Assembly (NCBI GenBank): GCA_036489445.1
Contig: DASXFV010000079.1
Coordinates: 1 to 46,058 of the forward strand
Length of the DNA: 46,058 bases
Direction: 5' to 3'
Origin: DAIDKA01 sp036489445
GTDB taxonomy: Bacteria; Pseudomonadota; Gammaproteobacteria; Steroidobacterales; Steroidobacteraceae
Shown: positions 1-7,578 of the stretch, one piece after another
Layout of the letters: each line of letters opens with the position of its first letter
How positions within the stretch are numbered: the stretch's first letter is position 1
Translations under genes and position numbers: made by a program
The notes under the pieces: generated by a model
The model's input: the letters and a program-made list of their open reading frames with translations, nothing else
Databases searched by the model: none
Told to the model about the DNA's origin: nothing

Positions 1-31
1 ACCGTCGTCATGTCAAAATAGATATCACATC

Positions 32-517
32 GTGAAAATTCTGTTTGTCTGCCTGGGGAATATTTGCCGATCGCCCACTGCCGAGGCGGTCATGCGTGGC
101 ATTTTGGCGCGCGAAAGACCGAAACTTGCGATGACGCTGGATTCGGCAGGTACGGCCAACTATCACCCCGGTGCCCCACCGGATCGGCGATCGCAGGCGG
201 CCGCGCGCCGGCGTGGGTATGAACTTTCAGACCTGCGTGCGCGCCAGGTGCAGGACGAGGATTTCGCGATCTTCGATCTGATTCTCGCCATGGATCGCCG
301 CAATCTGCAGGACCTGCTGCAGGTGGCGCCGCGGGAGGCGCACGGGAAGATCCAGTTGTTCCTGGACTACGCGCCCGAACAACAGGTGAGGGAAGTCCCT
401 GATCCTTACTACGGTGGCCCCAATGGTTTTGACGATGTGCTGGATCTGATCGAAGCGGCATCGTTGGGACTGCTGGAGCGCCTGTGGGAACAGGCGCTCC
501 AGAGCCGGGACGATTAG
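32..517 (+). CDS. Low-molecular-weight protein-tyrosine phosphatase
   Basis: 161-residue LMW-PTP, a cytoplasmic phosphatase that removes phosphate from protein tyrosines, often paired with bacterial tyrosine kinases of polysaccharide export. The P-loop C-x5-R is seen at residues 7-13 (CLGNICRS) and the general-acid loop DPYYGG lies near residue 123. Length is normal for the family. The start is GTG at 32; no convincing ribosome binding site precedes it, and the upstream gene lies outside the window. In Pseudomonas the homologue sits near rne between murB and kdsB, so kdsB is a likely left neighbour (inference). Its TAG stop overlaps the convergent rne stop by 4 bases (514-517). The family is clear; the physiological substrate cannot be read from sequence. 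Confidence 0.93.
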   Translation: MKILFVCLGNICRSPTAEAVMRGILARERPKLAMTLDSAGTANYHPGAPPDRRSQAAARRRGYELSDLRARQVQDEDFAIFDLILAMDRRNLQDLLQVAPREAHGKIQLFLDYAPEQQVREVPDPYYGGPNGFDDVLDLIEAASLGLLERLWEQALQSRDD

Positions 518-3186
518 TTCTCGTCCCGTCCGTGAGTGCCCGGATCCGAACCCGAACCTGAACCTGAAGCGTGATCCGCCGCCGGGGCGGACGACCAGAC
601 CACGAAGGGTCGGGCTGCATCGGTCGGTGTAGATGCGGGTGCCGATGCGGGTGCCGGCGCGGGAGCCGGGGGCGGCGCTGGGGTGTGCACCGGCGCTGGT
701 GCTGGCGCTGGTGCGCCCGGTCCTGATTCGTATGACGGAATGGCAGAAGGGGCAGTCGACTCATAGGCCGAACTGGCCGCTGCACGCTCCTGGGGTGGAC
801 GCTCAAACTCACGGGGAGCTGGTGCCGCGTCCTGGAAACCCTGGTCCTCGTGACCCTCGAAGCTACCGTTACCGGCGGCTCCGTTGGGTTCTGACTGGCC
901 GCCCTGGCCGGCCATGTCACGTGATCCGCCACCGCCACGGCGACCGCGCCGACGACCGCGCCGACCACGGCCTGCGCCGCGCTCTCCGGTCCGGGCCTCT
1001 TCGCCCGGGCCACCGGAGGAGCCGGTAACGCCGTTGGCGGCAGGCTGATCGACTGACTGCGCCGCGATCACCGGCGCGCGCTCGGGCTCACGCTCGCGTG
1101 GGCGATCCCGATCACGGCCCGGTTCACGAGTCTGCTCGCGCACGCCCTGGTCGCGAGCAGCCGGATCCCGGCCACCCTCACGTCCGCCATCACGTCCGCC
1201 CTGGCGATTGCCCTGGTTGTCGCGATTACGGTCGTTGCGATCCCCCCGAGCCGGGCGCTCGCCGCCACGCTCCTCGGCGCTGCGTTCGCGATCGGCGCCG
1301 CCACGATGGCGATCCCGGCCCCGACCATCCCGACCTCCGCGCCCGCGATCCCGGCCATGGGGCCGGCTGTCGCGGTCGCCGCTGGGCCGTTCACCACTAC
1401 GCGAGGTCGCCGGACGCGCGGCATGACCGGTTCCGGCCGTTGCGGTCGGCGCGCTGGCCGTGGCCGGCGTATCGCCGAACAGCGCACGCATCAGCCGCTT
1501 GAACAGGCCTGGTCGCGGCTCGGAGGCCACTACCAGCGGCGCCGGTGCGGGCACTGGAGCAGGTGGTGCGGCCACGGGTGCAGTCGTGGCCGGCAGCAGG
1601 GTCGCCACTGCGGCAGGCTCTACCGCGGGCTTCTTTTCGCGCAACGTCGGATCCGCCACTTCGGCGGCCACCGGCATCAGATAGCTGAGCTGCTTGTTCT
1701 CGGGCAGCTCCATCTCATCGTCGCGCAGGCGTCTGATGGAGTAGTCCGGCGTCTGCAGGTGCAGGTTCGGGACGATGACGAGTTCGACGTCGCTCTTGTC
1801 TTCCAGGGCGCGCATCCACTCGCGCTTCTCGTTGATCAGGTACGTGGCCACATCCACCGGTACCTGGGCAATGACGCGCGTGGTGCGGTCCTTGCGCAGT
1901 TCCTCGCCGATCAGGCGCAGGATGGACAGCGCCATGGACTCGATGCTGCGGATGCTGCCGATGCCGACGCAGCGCGGGCAGACGATATGACTGGTCTCGC
2001 CCAGGGAGGGCCGCAGGCGTTGCCGGGACATTTCCAGCAGGCCAAAGCGGGACAGACGGCCGATCTGGATGCGCGCGCGATCCATCTTCATCGCATCCCG
2101 CAGCCGATCCTCCACGTCACGCTGGTTCTTGGTGGACTCCATGTCGATGAAGTCGATGACGATCAGGCCACCGATATCGCGGATGCGCAACTGGCGGGCG
2201 ATCTCGTCAGCGGCCTCCAGGTTGGTATTGAGGGCGGTGGCCTCAATATCCGACCCGCGAGTGGCCCGAGCGGAGTTGATGTCGATGGAGACCAGGGCCT
2301 CGGTGTAATCCACCACGATGCTGCCGCCGGAGGGCAGGGACACCTTGTGCGCGTAGGCGGACTCGATCTGGCTCTCGATCTGGAAGCGGGTAAACAGCGC
2401 GATGTCGTCGGTGTAATGCTTGAGGCGCCGCTGCGTCTCAGCGGGCATGAAGCGCTGCATGTATTCCTGGGCCTTGCCGAAGGCAGCCTCATCGTCGACC
2501 AGGACCTCACCGACATCGTCGGACAGGTAATCCCGCATGGCACGCGTGACAGCGTCGCTCTCCCGGTACACCAGGAACGGGGCGGGGCGGTCTTTTTCCG
2601 CCGCGGCAATCTGGTCCCACTGAGTACGCAGGTTATCCAGGTCCCACTGCAGTTCCTCAACGGTGCGGCCAACGCCCGCGGTGCGGATGATGGCGCCCAT
2701 ACCGTCCGGAATCTGCAGTTGGCTCATGACTTCGCGCATCTGATCCCGATCCTCGCCCTCGATGCGGCGCGAGACGCCGCCGGCGCGAGGGTTGTTCGGC
2801 ATGAGCACGAGGAAGCGACCCGCGAGGCTGATGAAGGTCGTGAGGGCGGCGCCCTTGGTGCCACGCTCTTCCTTCTCCACCTGGACCATGACCTCCTGGC
2901 CCTCGGTGAGCAGCTCCCGGATGTTCATGCGGCCCGACTGAGGGTTGCCGCGGAAATAGTCGCGTGAGACTTCCTTCAGGGGCAGGAAGCCGTGGCGCTG
3001 CGCGCCATAGTCGACAAAGCAGGCTTCGAGCGAGGGCTCAACGCGGGAGATCCGGCCCTTGTAGATGTTGGCTTTTTTCTGTTCCTTGGACTGTAGCTCA
3101 ATACTCAGGTCATAAAGCTTCTGACCATCAACCAGAGCGACCCGTAGCTCTTCCTGTTGAGTGGCGTTGACTAGCATTCTCTTCAT
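514..3186 (-). CDS. rne: Ribonuclease E
   Basis: 890-residue endoribonuclease E, the essential mRNA-decay and rRNA/tRNA-processing enzyme and degradosome scaffold at the inner membrane. The N-terminal half shows the S1 domain (about 35-120), the DNase I-like catalytic aspartates (SIDIN and IVIDFIDM) and the zinc-link CPRC. Near residues 556-568 the amphipathic stretch GLFKRLMRALFG looks like the membrane-targeting helix. The remaining tail is disordered: Arg/Gly/Asp-rich RNA-binding tracts, then Pro-Ala repeats. The start is ATG 3186 (MKRMLVNA), the usual N-terminus, with AAGG 7-10 bases upstream; the frame stays open 41 codons further but that part is not conserved. It is divergent from rluC as in E. 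coli, with a leader of about 380 nt, and its stop overlaps the phosphatase stop. Confidence 0.96.
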   Translation of the reverse strand: MKRMLVNATQQEELRVALVDGQKLYDLSIELQSKEQKKANIYKGRISRVEPSLEACFVDYGAQRHGFLPLKEVSRDYFRGNPQSGRMNIRELLTEGQEVMVQVEKEERGTKGAALTTFISLAGRFLVLMPNNPRAGGVSRRIEGEDRDQMREVMSQLQIPDGMGAIIRTAGVGRTVEELQWDLDNLRTQWDQIAAAEKDRPAPFLVYRESDAVTRAMRDYLSDDVGEVLVDDEAAFGKAQEYMQRFMPAETQRRLKHYTDDIALFTRFQIESQIESAYAHKVSLPSGGSIVVDYTEALVSIDINSARATRGSDIEATALNTNLEAADEIARQLRIRDIGGLIVIDFIDMESTKNQRDVEDRLRDAMKMDRARIQIGRLSRFGLLEMSRQRLRPSLGETSHIVCPRCVGIGSIRSIESMALSILRLIGEELRKDRTTRVIAQVPVDVATYLINEKREWMRALEDKSDVELVIVPNLHLQTPDYSIRRLRDDEMELPENKQLSYLMPVAAEVADPTLREKKPAVEPAAVATLLPATTAPVAAPPAPVPAPAPLVVASEPRPGLFKRLMRALFGDTPATASAPTATAGTGHAARPATSRSGERPSGDRDSRPHGRDRGRGGRDGRGRDRHRGGADRERSAEERGGERPARGDRNDRNRDNQGNRQGGRDGGREGGRDPAARDQGVREQTREPGRDRDRPREREPERAPVIAAQSVDQPAANGVTGSSGGPGEEARTGERGAGRGRRGRRRGRRGGGGSRDMAGQGGQSEPNGAAGNGSFEGHEDQGFQDAAPAPREFERPPQERAAASSAYESTAPSAIPSYESGPGAPAPAPAPVHTPAPPPAPAPAPASAPASTPTDAARPFVVWSSAPAADHASGSGSGSDPGTHGRDEN

Positions 3187-3565
3187 GTTCGGCCTTAACC
3201 CAGCAAAGTGAGGCCGACAAGCAAACGACGGGAGGCCGCACGACTGCGTGCGGCATGACATAAAAGGATAGAGGTGATCGAGTCTCGCTGTGCATGAGGA
3301 CCCGCCCACGGAAGGGTGGTTGCCTAAAACCTTTTGTAGCTCTACCGACGGCGCGCCCGGAGTCGTTTTTCTGAGACTTCAATCGGGCGCAGCAATCTTG
3401 TCGGCCAAACGCGATGGCCTCGATTTCGAGGACCAACTAAAGACCATCCGCGGGCAAAGGTGAAACGCATGACTTTCGGTACATGTGCGCCACTCCACCC
3501 GAAGAGGCCGGTAACATGCGGCGGCCATGCCGCGCGCCTGTGACTGTCCTTGATTTTGGGACAGC
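3187..3565 (-). promoter_or_regulatory. Long 5' untranslated leader of rne
   Basis: The stretch between the predicted rne start point and ATG 3186 holds no convincing gene on either strand. Length is close to the roughly 360-nt E. coli rne leader, whose hairpins let RNase E repress its own mRNA. A perfect 8-bp stem with a 4-nt loop lies at 3235-3254 (GCCGCACG/CGTGCGGC), about 50 nt before the start codon, and a shorter GC stem lies near 3520-3535. Feedback control is inferred from the family; only the hairpins and the length are seen. Confidence 0.6.
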
Positions 3566-3579
3566 TTCGGCAGTATAGC
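3550..3579 (+). promoter_or_regulatory. Predicted sigma70 promoter of rluC
   Basis: TTGATT (3550-3555), an 18-base spacer and TATAGC (3574-3579) face rluC. The expected start point is near 3586, leaving a leader of about 38 nt that includes the GAGGTGG ribosome binding site. The -10 hexamer shares bases with the rne -10 box on the other strand. Confidence 0.5.
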
Positions 3580-3601
3580 CCTGAGACCATTGTAAAAACA
3601 A
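3572..3601 (-). promoter_or_regulatory. Predicted sigma70 promoter of rne
   Basis: On the minus strand TTGTTT (3601-3596), an 18-base spacer and TATACT (3577-3572) form a good sigma70 promoter. It would start the transcript near 3565. Its -10 box overlaps the -10 box of the opposing rluC promoter, so the two polymerases should compete. Confidence 0.6.
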
Positions 3602-3623
3602 TATCTTACGATCGAGGTGGAAG

Positions 3624-4622
3624 TTGTCTGAGCAGCCAGAGGGGCAGGTGCGTGAAGGCGTGCGCCATGTCGAGGTCACCGCGGATCAGGCCGGCGTCCG
3701 TCTGGACAACTTTCTGACCAAATTGCTGGGCGGACTGCCCCGCAGCCGGGTGTTTCGCATTGTGCGACGCGGCGAAGTCCGCGTTAACGGCAAGCGGGCG
3801 AGTCCGGAAACCCGATTGCAGACGGGCGACAAAGTGCGCGTGCCGCCCGTCAGCCTGCCCTCACCGGACGCTCCGCCACCCATGGCGCGGGTTCCCAAGA
3901 CGCTCGTGGAAACCGTACGCGATTCCATCATCATCGAGAACGAACGGCTGATTGTCATCAACAAGCCGGCCGGCATTGCGGTGCACGGCGGCAGCGGCGT
4001 GAGCTTCGGCATCATCGAGGCGTTGCGCGCTGCGCGGCCGCACGAGACTCTGGAGCTGGTGCACAGGCTGGACCGTGACACCAGCGGCTGCCTGCTGGTG
4101 GCGCGCAAACCCGCGGCGTTGCGAACGCTGCACGCGATGCTGCGCGACGGCCAAGTGGAAAAGGGCTACCTGGCGCTGGTGAAGGGGCCCTGGGACCTGG
4201 GCAAGAAGCGCATTGATGTGCCCCTGAACACTGAAAGCCGGGTGGGTGGGGAGCGCACCGTGCGGGTCCAGGCCGGCGGCAAGACGGCGGTCAGCACCTT
4301 CAGTCCGGTACAGTTCTTCCGCAACCGCGCTTCAGTCGTCGAGGTGGATCTGGATACGGGTCGCACCCATCAGATCCGCGTGCATGCCGCCCATGTCGGG
4401 CACCCCGTGGCCGGCGATGACAAATACGGCGACAAGGATTTCAACGCCCGCATGCGCGAGGAGGGCCTGACACGGATGTTCCTGCACTCCCATCGCATCT
4501 CGTTCGACTGGCCGAATGGCGGGGATTTCAGCACCAGTGCGCCGCTGCCGCCGGACCTGGCCGCGGTGCTGGATGCCTTGGGCGAGTCAACCAGCGCCAA
4601 GAGCTCCCGGCGCCGGCGCTGA
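3624..4622 (+). CDS. rluC: 23S rRNA pseudouridine(955/2504/2580) synthase
   Basis: 332-residue RluC/RluD-family enzyme that isomerises uridines in 23S rRNA. It has an S4 RNA-binding domain at about residues 15-75 (VRLDNFLTKLL, RRGEVRVNGKR) and then the catalytic domain with HRLDRDTSGCLL, where the first Asp after Leu is the nucleophile. RTHQIRVH near residue 250 is also typical. The start is TTG 3624, preceded by GAGGTGG at good spacing; no ATG fits the family N-terminus. The position divergent from rne and next to maf matches RluC in E. coli and pseudomonads rather than RluD. Confident on family and, from context, on specificity. Confidence 0.93.
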   Translation: MSEQPEGQVREGVRHVEVTADQAGVRLDNFLTKLLGGLPRSRVFRIVRRGEVRVNGKRASPETRLQTGDKVRVPPVSLPSPDAPPPMARVPKTLVETVRDSIIIENERLIVINKPAGIAVHGGSGVSFGIIEALRAARPHETLELVHRLDRDTSGCLLVARKPAALRTLHAMLRDGQVEKGYLALVKGPWDLGKKRIDVPLNTESRVGGERTVRVQAGGKTAVSTFSPVQFFRNRASVVEVDLDTGRTHQIRVHAAHVGHPVAGDDKYGDKDFNARMREEGLTRMFLHSHRISFDWPNGGDFSTSAPLPPDLAAVLDALGESTSAKSSRRRR

Positions 4623-4633
4623 CCGGGACGGCA

Positions 4634-5221
4634 TCAGAACAGGGAATACCCGGCTTGTCGCAGGGCACCTGCGAGCCAGATCAGAGGCAGGCCGACCAGG
4701 CCGGTCGGATCTTGGGAATCAATCCGCGAGAACAGGGCGATTCCCAATCCTTCCGACTTGAAGCTGCCGGCGCAGTTCAAGGGCTGCTCACGGCTCACGT
4801 AAGCTTCGATTTCCGCGCGCGTCAGATCGCGCACTGTGACCGTGGTGGTCTCGAGGTGGTTCACGCTGAAACCGGTGTTGTGCCAACGCAGGGCACAGGC
4901 GGTGTGGAAGCGAGCCTGTGATCCTCCGAGGTGTTTGAGCTGCTGACAGGCGCGCTCAACGGTACCCGGCTTGTCGAGGATCACGCCGCCGGCGGCGGCC
5001 ACCTGGTCGCTGCCGATCACCACTGCCCCGGGATGGCGCAGGGCCACTTCCTCGGCCTTGGCGGCCGCCAGGCGCAAGGCCCGTTCCGTCGGCGGTTCGC
5101 CCGGCAGGTGGGCTTCATCCACAGCCGGTGCTTCGACCGTGAAGGGCAGCTCCAGGCGCTCGAGCAGCTCGCGGCGGTAGGGGGAGGTCGAGGCAAGGAT
5201 CAGGGGTGGCTCGGAACTCAA
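4634..5221 (-). CDS. Maf-like nucleotide pyrophosphatase (YceF type)
   Basis: 195-residue Maf/Ham1-fold pyrophosphatase that hydrolyses non-canonical NTPs to NMP and PPi. The N-terminal ILASTSPYRRELL, the central VVIGSDQV with its catalytic Asp and the C-terminal GLPL motif are present. The rluC-maf-yceD-rpmF order is that of E. coli yceF, whose product prefers 7-methyl-GTP, so this subfamily is likely. The start is assigned to TTG 5221, the only in-frame codon just before the conserved SSEPPLILAS; the ribosome binding site is weak, so the start is uncertain. It is convergent with rluC (11-base gap) and divergent from yceD. Confidence 0.88.
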   Translation of the reverse strand: MSSEPPLILASTSPYRRELLERLELPFTVEAPAVDEAHLPGEPPTERALRLAAAKAEEVALRHPGAVVIGSDQVAAAGGVILDKPGTVERACQQLKHLGGSQARFHTACALRWHNTGFSVNHLETTTVTVRDLTRAEIEAYVSREQPLNCAGSFKSEGLGIALFSRIDSQDPTGLVGLPLIWLAGALRQAGYSLF

Positions 5222-5232
5222 ATTGCACCGTT

Positions 5233-5261
5233 TTGACTTAGGTCTGACCGATACCTATGAT
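5233..5261 (+). promoter_or_regulatory. Strong sigma70 promoter of yceD-rpmF, predicted leaderless
   Basis: TTGACT (5233-5238), a 17-base spacer and TATGAT (5256-5261) are close to consensus. The start point should fall at about 5268-5271, and the first A in that stretch is the A of the yceD ATG (5271). No ribosome binding site lies between, so the mRNA is predicted to be leaderless or nearly so. Confidence 0.68.
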
Positions 5262-5270
5262 ACGCGCCCC

Positions 5271-5792
5271 ATGTCAGAGGGCTGGTCGAAGTTGCTCGAT
5301 ACCGGCCCCTTGGCCGACGGGCGGGCGGAGGTCGATTTCTCGATCCCGCTCAAGGAGTTCCCACGTGTGCTGCCGTTGCTGGCAGTGCCCGACGGGGAGG
5401 CGACCGGACGGGTGGATTTTACCCGTGAAGGCCGGACCGCGGTGGCTGAGGTTACCGTCCGCGCAGAGGTGATGCTGATCTGCCAGCGATGCCTGTCGCC
5501 CCTGGTGTTCAGGGTGGATGGCAAGGGGCGCGCGGCGTTGGTGGCGACACCTGCCGAGGCCGACAGGGTACCTGAGGCACTGGAGACCGTACTGGCGAGC
5601 GAGTACCGGATCAGCATTCGGGATCTGGTGGAAGAAGAACTGCTGCTGGCGCTGCCACTGGTGCCGCGGCATGCGGACAGGATATGTGCCGGCGACAGCG
5701 CGGGCATGCAGGAGCGGGGAGCCGCTGAGGAGCCCGGTGGCGAGACGCACCGGCCGTTTGGACAGCTCGGTGAGCTGCTCAAACGCCAATAG
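5271..5792 (+). CDS. yceD: YceD family protein (DUF177)
   Basis: 173-residue YceD/DUF177 protein, nearly always encoded next to rpmF. Work on homologues links it to 23S rRNA or ribosome assembly, but the mechanism is not settled. The metal-binding-like CQRC motif near residues 69-72 and the acidic stretch VEEELLLALPLVPRH near residue 125 are the family hallmarks. ATG 5271 is chosen because a near-consensus promoter ends ten bases before it; the frame is open to a TTG at 5223, but that start would lie upstream of the promoter. It is followed after 41 bases by rpmF in the same direction. Confidence 0.9.
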   Translation: MSEGWSKLLDTGPLADGRAEVDFSIPLKEFPRVLPLLAVPDGEATGRVDFTREGRTAVAEVTVRAEVMLICQRCLSPLVFRVDGKGRAALVATPAEADRVPEALETVLASEYRISIRDLVEEELLLALPLVPRHADRICAGDSAGMQERGAAEEPGGETHRPFGQLGELLKRQ

Positions 5793-5833
5793 ATGATTTT
5801 AAAAATACAGATTTCGAATCCGGAGAGTTCGCA

Positions 5834-6028
5834 ATGGCCGTTCAAAAAAGCCGCAAGACACCGTCCAAGCGCGGTATGCACCGCTCGCACGACGGACTGG
5901 CAAAGCCCGCCCTGTCGATAGACCCGCAGTCGGGTGAGACGCACCTGCGTCATTGCATCACTCCGGATGGCTTCTATCGCGGCAAGCGCGTGATTGAAAA
6001 GCCGGCTGACGCTGAAGGTCAGGAATAG
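5834..6028 (+). CDS. rpmF: 50S ribosomal protein L32
   Basis: 64-residue L32, a component of the large ribosomal subunit. The N-terminus MAVQKSRKTPSKRGMHRSHD and the later CITPDGFYRGKRV region are typical. It keeps only one of the cysteines that form a zinc site in some L32 proteins, as is normal for proteobacterial C-minus forms. GGAG lies eight bases before ATG 5834. It is co-directional with yceD upstream and fabH 23 bases downstream. Confidence 0.96.
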   Translation: MAVQKSRKTPSKRGMHRSHDGLAKPALSIDPQSGETHLRHCITPDGFYRGKRVIEKPADAEGQE

Positions 6029-6051
6029 CCTTCCGCGCCGCGGCGGCGTTG

Positions 6052-6975
6052 ATGTATTCGCAAATCGCCGGCACCGGTGGCTTCCTGCCCGAAAAGGTCC
6101 TGACCAATCACGACCTGGAACGGATGATGGACACCAGCGATGCCTGGATACGGGAACGTACCGGCATCGTGCAGCGGCACATTGCCGCCGCGACCCAAAG
6201 CACTGTGGACCTGGCCGAGCCCGCTGCGCGCGCGGCCATTGCCGCCGCGGGGATTGCGCCCACGGACATCGACTTGATCATCTTTGCCACGTCCACCCCG
6301 GACCTGGTATTTCCCAACTGTGGCGTCCTGCTGCAGCAGCGGCTGGGCTGTCCCGGCGGCGCGGCCTTCAGCATCGAGGCGGCCTGCAGTGGCTTCGTGT
6401 ATGCGCTCTCGGTGGCCGACAAATTCGTCAAGGCTGGTGAAGCGCGGCATGCGCTCGTCGTGGGCGCCGAGACCATGTCGCGGATCACTGATTGGAAGGA
6501 TCGTGGTACGGCCGTGCTGTTCGCTGACGGTGCGGGCGCAGTGGTGCTCAAAGCGGGCGCTGAGCCGGGCATCCTCTCCACTCATTTGCATGCGGACGGT
6601 TCATTCAAGGACCTGCTGTACTGTGGCGGGACCATCCGCATGGCCGGCAGCGAAGTGTTCAAGATCGCCGTCATCAATCTCGGCAAGGCGGTGGATGAAG
6701 CGCTCGTGGCCAATGGCCTGGATCGGTCCGCTGTGGACTGGCTGGTACCCCATCAGGCCAATATCCGCATCATCCAGGCCACCGCGCGGCGACTGGATCT
6801 GCCCATGGAGAAGGTGATCGTCACCGTCCAGGACCATGGCAATACCTCTGCCGCTTCGATCCCCCTGGCGCTGGATGTCGGCGTGCGCGATGGTCGTATC
6901 AAACACGGCGATCTGTTGTTGCTGGAAGCCTTCGGTGGTGGGTTCACCTGGGGTTCAGCGCTGGTGCGCTACTGA
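6052..6975 (+). CDS. fabH: 3-oxoacyl-ACP synthase III
   Basis: 307-residue FabH, which starts type II fatty-acid synthesis by condensing acetyl-CoA with malonyl-ACP. The Cys-His-Asn triad is visible: Cys in EAACSGFVYAL (near 110), His in VPHQANIRI (near 235) and Asn in DHGNTSAAS (near 265). It is about ten residues shorter than E. coli FabH because of a deletion after STHLHADGSFKDLL, a surface-loop region. ATG 6052 gives the usual MYSQIAGTGGFLPEKVLTN start; a TTG directly before it is ignored. In E. coli and many relatives plsX separates rpmF and fabH and fabD follows; neither is present here. Confidence 0.94.
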   Translation: MYSQIAGTGGFLPEKVLTNHDLERMMDTSDAWIRERTGIVQRHIAAATQSTVDLAEPAARAAIAAAGIAPTDIDLIIFATSTPDLVFPNCGVLLQQRLGCPGGAAFSIEAACSGFVYALSVADKFVKAGEARHALVVGAETMSRITDWKDRGTAVLFADGAGAVVLKAGAEPGILSTHLHADGSFKDLLYCGGTIRMAGSEVFKIAVINLGKAVDEALVANGLDRSAVDWLVPHQANIRIIQATARRLDLPMEKVIVTVQDHGNTSAASIPLALDVGVRDGRIKHGDLLLLEAFGGGFTWGSALVRY

Positions 6976-6976
6976 C

Positions 6977-7002
6977 AAAGAAACGCCGCGCGGGGCGCGG
7001 CG
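6977..7002 (-). terminator. Distal rho-independent terminator of the lipoprotein gene
   Basis: Perfect 8-bp GC stem (6984-6991 with 6995-7002) and a 3-nt loop. Read on the minus strand it is followed by TTTCTTT, as in intrinsic terminators. The same stem begins nine bases after the fabH stop but has no T run in that direction, so it may also slow fabH transcription. Confidence 0.7.
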
Positions 7003-7013
7003 TCGCTCGAAGC

Positions 7014-7037
7014 AAAATCCGTCCGGAAACGGACGGA
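7014..7037 (-). terminator. Proximal rho-independent terminator of the lipoprotein gene
   Basis: Perfect 8-bp stem (7018-7025 with 7030-7037) and a 4-nt loop (TTTC on the minus strand). The minus strand then reads ATTTTGC. It starts 16 bases beyond the lipoprotein stop codon. Two terminators in series fit a very abundant transcript. Confidence 0.7.
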
Positions 7038-7052
7038 CGGATGGGGGGATGC

Positions 7053-7367
7053 TTACTTGGAGATCGAACGCTTGAACATGCGATCAATCTTCTCATTGGT
7101 CGCGTCAACCGCGGCCTGGGCAGCCTGGGCGGCAGCCAGAGCCTGGTTGGCAGTGCTCTGTGCACCAGCAGCGGCCGTGTTGGCGGCCTGAGCCTGCGAG
7201 GAGGCTTGGGCGGCAGCGCTGTTGGCACCCTGCACTTCAGACTGCAGCTTGGAGACCTGTGACTTCAGGTCATCAACCTGGGCCTGCAATGGCTTCAGGT
7301 CCGTGCAGCCAGCCAGGGCAACCACGACGGCAATAGCGGCCGCCTTAACAATCATCGTGCTTTTCAT
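7053..7367 (-). CDS. Small Ala-rich outer-membrane lipoprotein (Lpp/OprI-like)
   Basis: 104-residue lipoprotein. Residues 1-20 form a lipoprotein signal peptide ending in the lipobox LAGC (Cys 21). The mature part is one long, Ala/Gln-rich predicted coiled coil and ends RMFKRSISK, similar to the OprI end RMLEKASRK; the C-terminal Lys is where Lpp proteins bond to peptidoglycan. The likely role is tethering the outer membrane to the cell wall. Thr follows the Cys, so sorting to the outer membrane through Lol is expected. AAGGGGAAA precedes ATG 7367. A TATAAC box at 7416-7411 could be its -10, but no good -35 was found. The 211 bases between this gene and the next one to the right hold no gene. 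Confidence 0.85.
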   Translation of the reverse strand: MKSTMIVKAAAIAVVVALAGCTDLKPLQAQVDDLKSQVSKLQSEVQGANSAAAQASSQAQAANTAAAGAQSTANQALAAAQAAQAAVDATNEKIDRMFKRSISK

Positions 7368-7578
7368 ATTGAATTTCCCCTTCTGGGTGGTTAACGGGAG
7401 TCCTAAATGCGTTATAGGACAATGCGAACATCAGCGGGGTTCCGCCACAGTCTTCGCAAGCGGCCGCAATGGCATCAAATTTGGCCAAGGAATGCAACTA
7501 CTTAACAACTAATTAAAGCGTAGTCATCTGCCTATGTCGGTCTGGGGCGACGTTCAATGAGTTTGAAGGCCCATGCAA

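Noticed and set aside
540..780. Short direct repeats rich in GGTGCC/GCTGGT units, resembling a repeat array
   Set aside because: They encode the Pro-Ala repeats of the RNase E C-terminal tail; units are irregular and there are no CRISPR-like spacers.
1306..2967. Long open frame on the plus strand opposite rne
   Set aside because: Shadow of the GC-rich rne coding sequence; its translation is His/Gly/Asp-rich with no domain, while the minus-strand RNase E is unmistakable.
3128..3590. Short minus-strand open frames in the rne leader
   Set aside because: No family resemblance, no ribosome binding site and they fall in the expected long rne leader; regarded as noncoding.
7368..7578. Possible small RNA or gene between the lipoprotein and oxidoreductase genes
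   Set aside because: No clear promoter-terminator pair and no coding frame with a ribosome binding site; only a weak TATAAC box for the lipoprotein.
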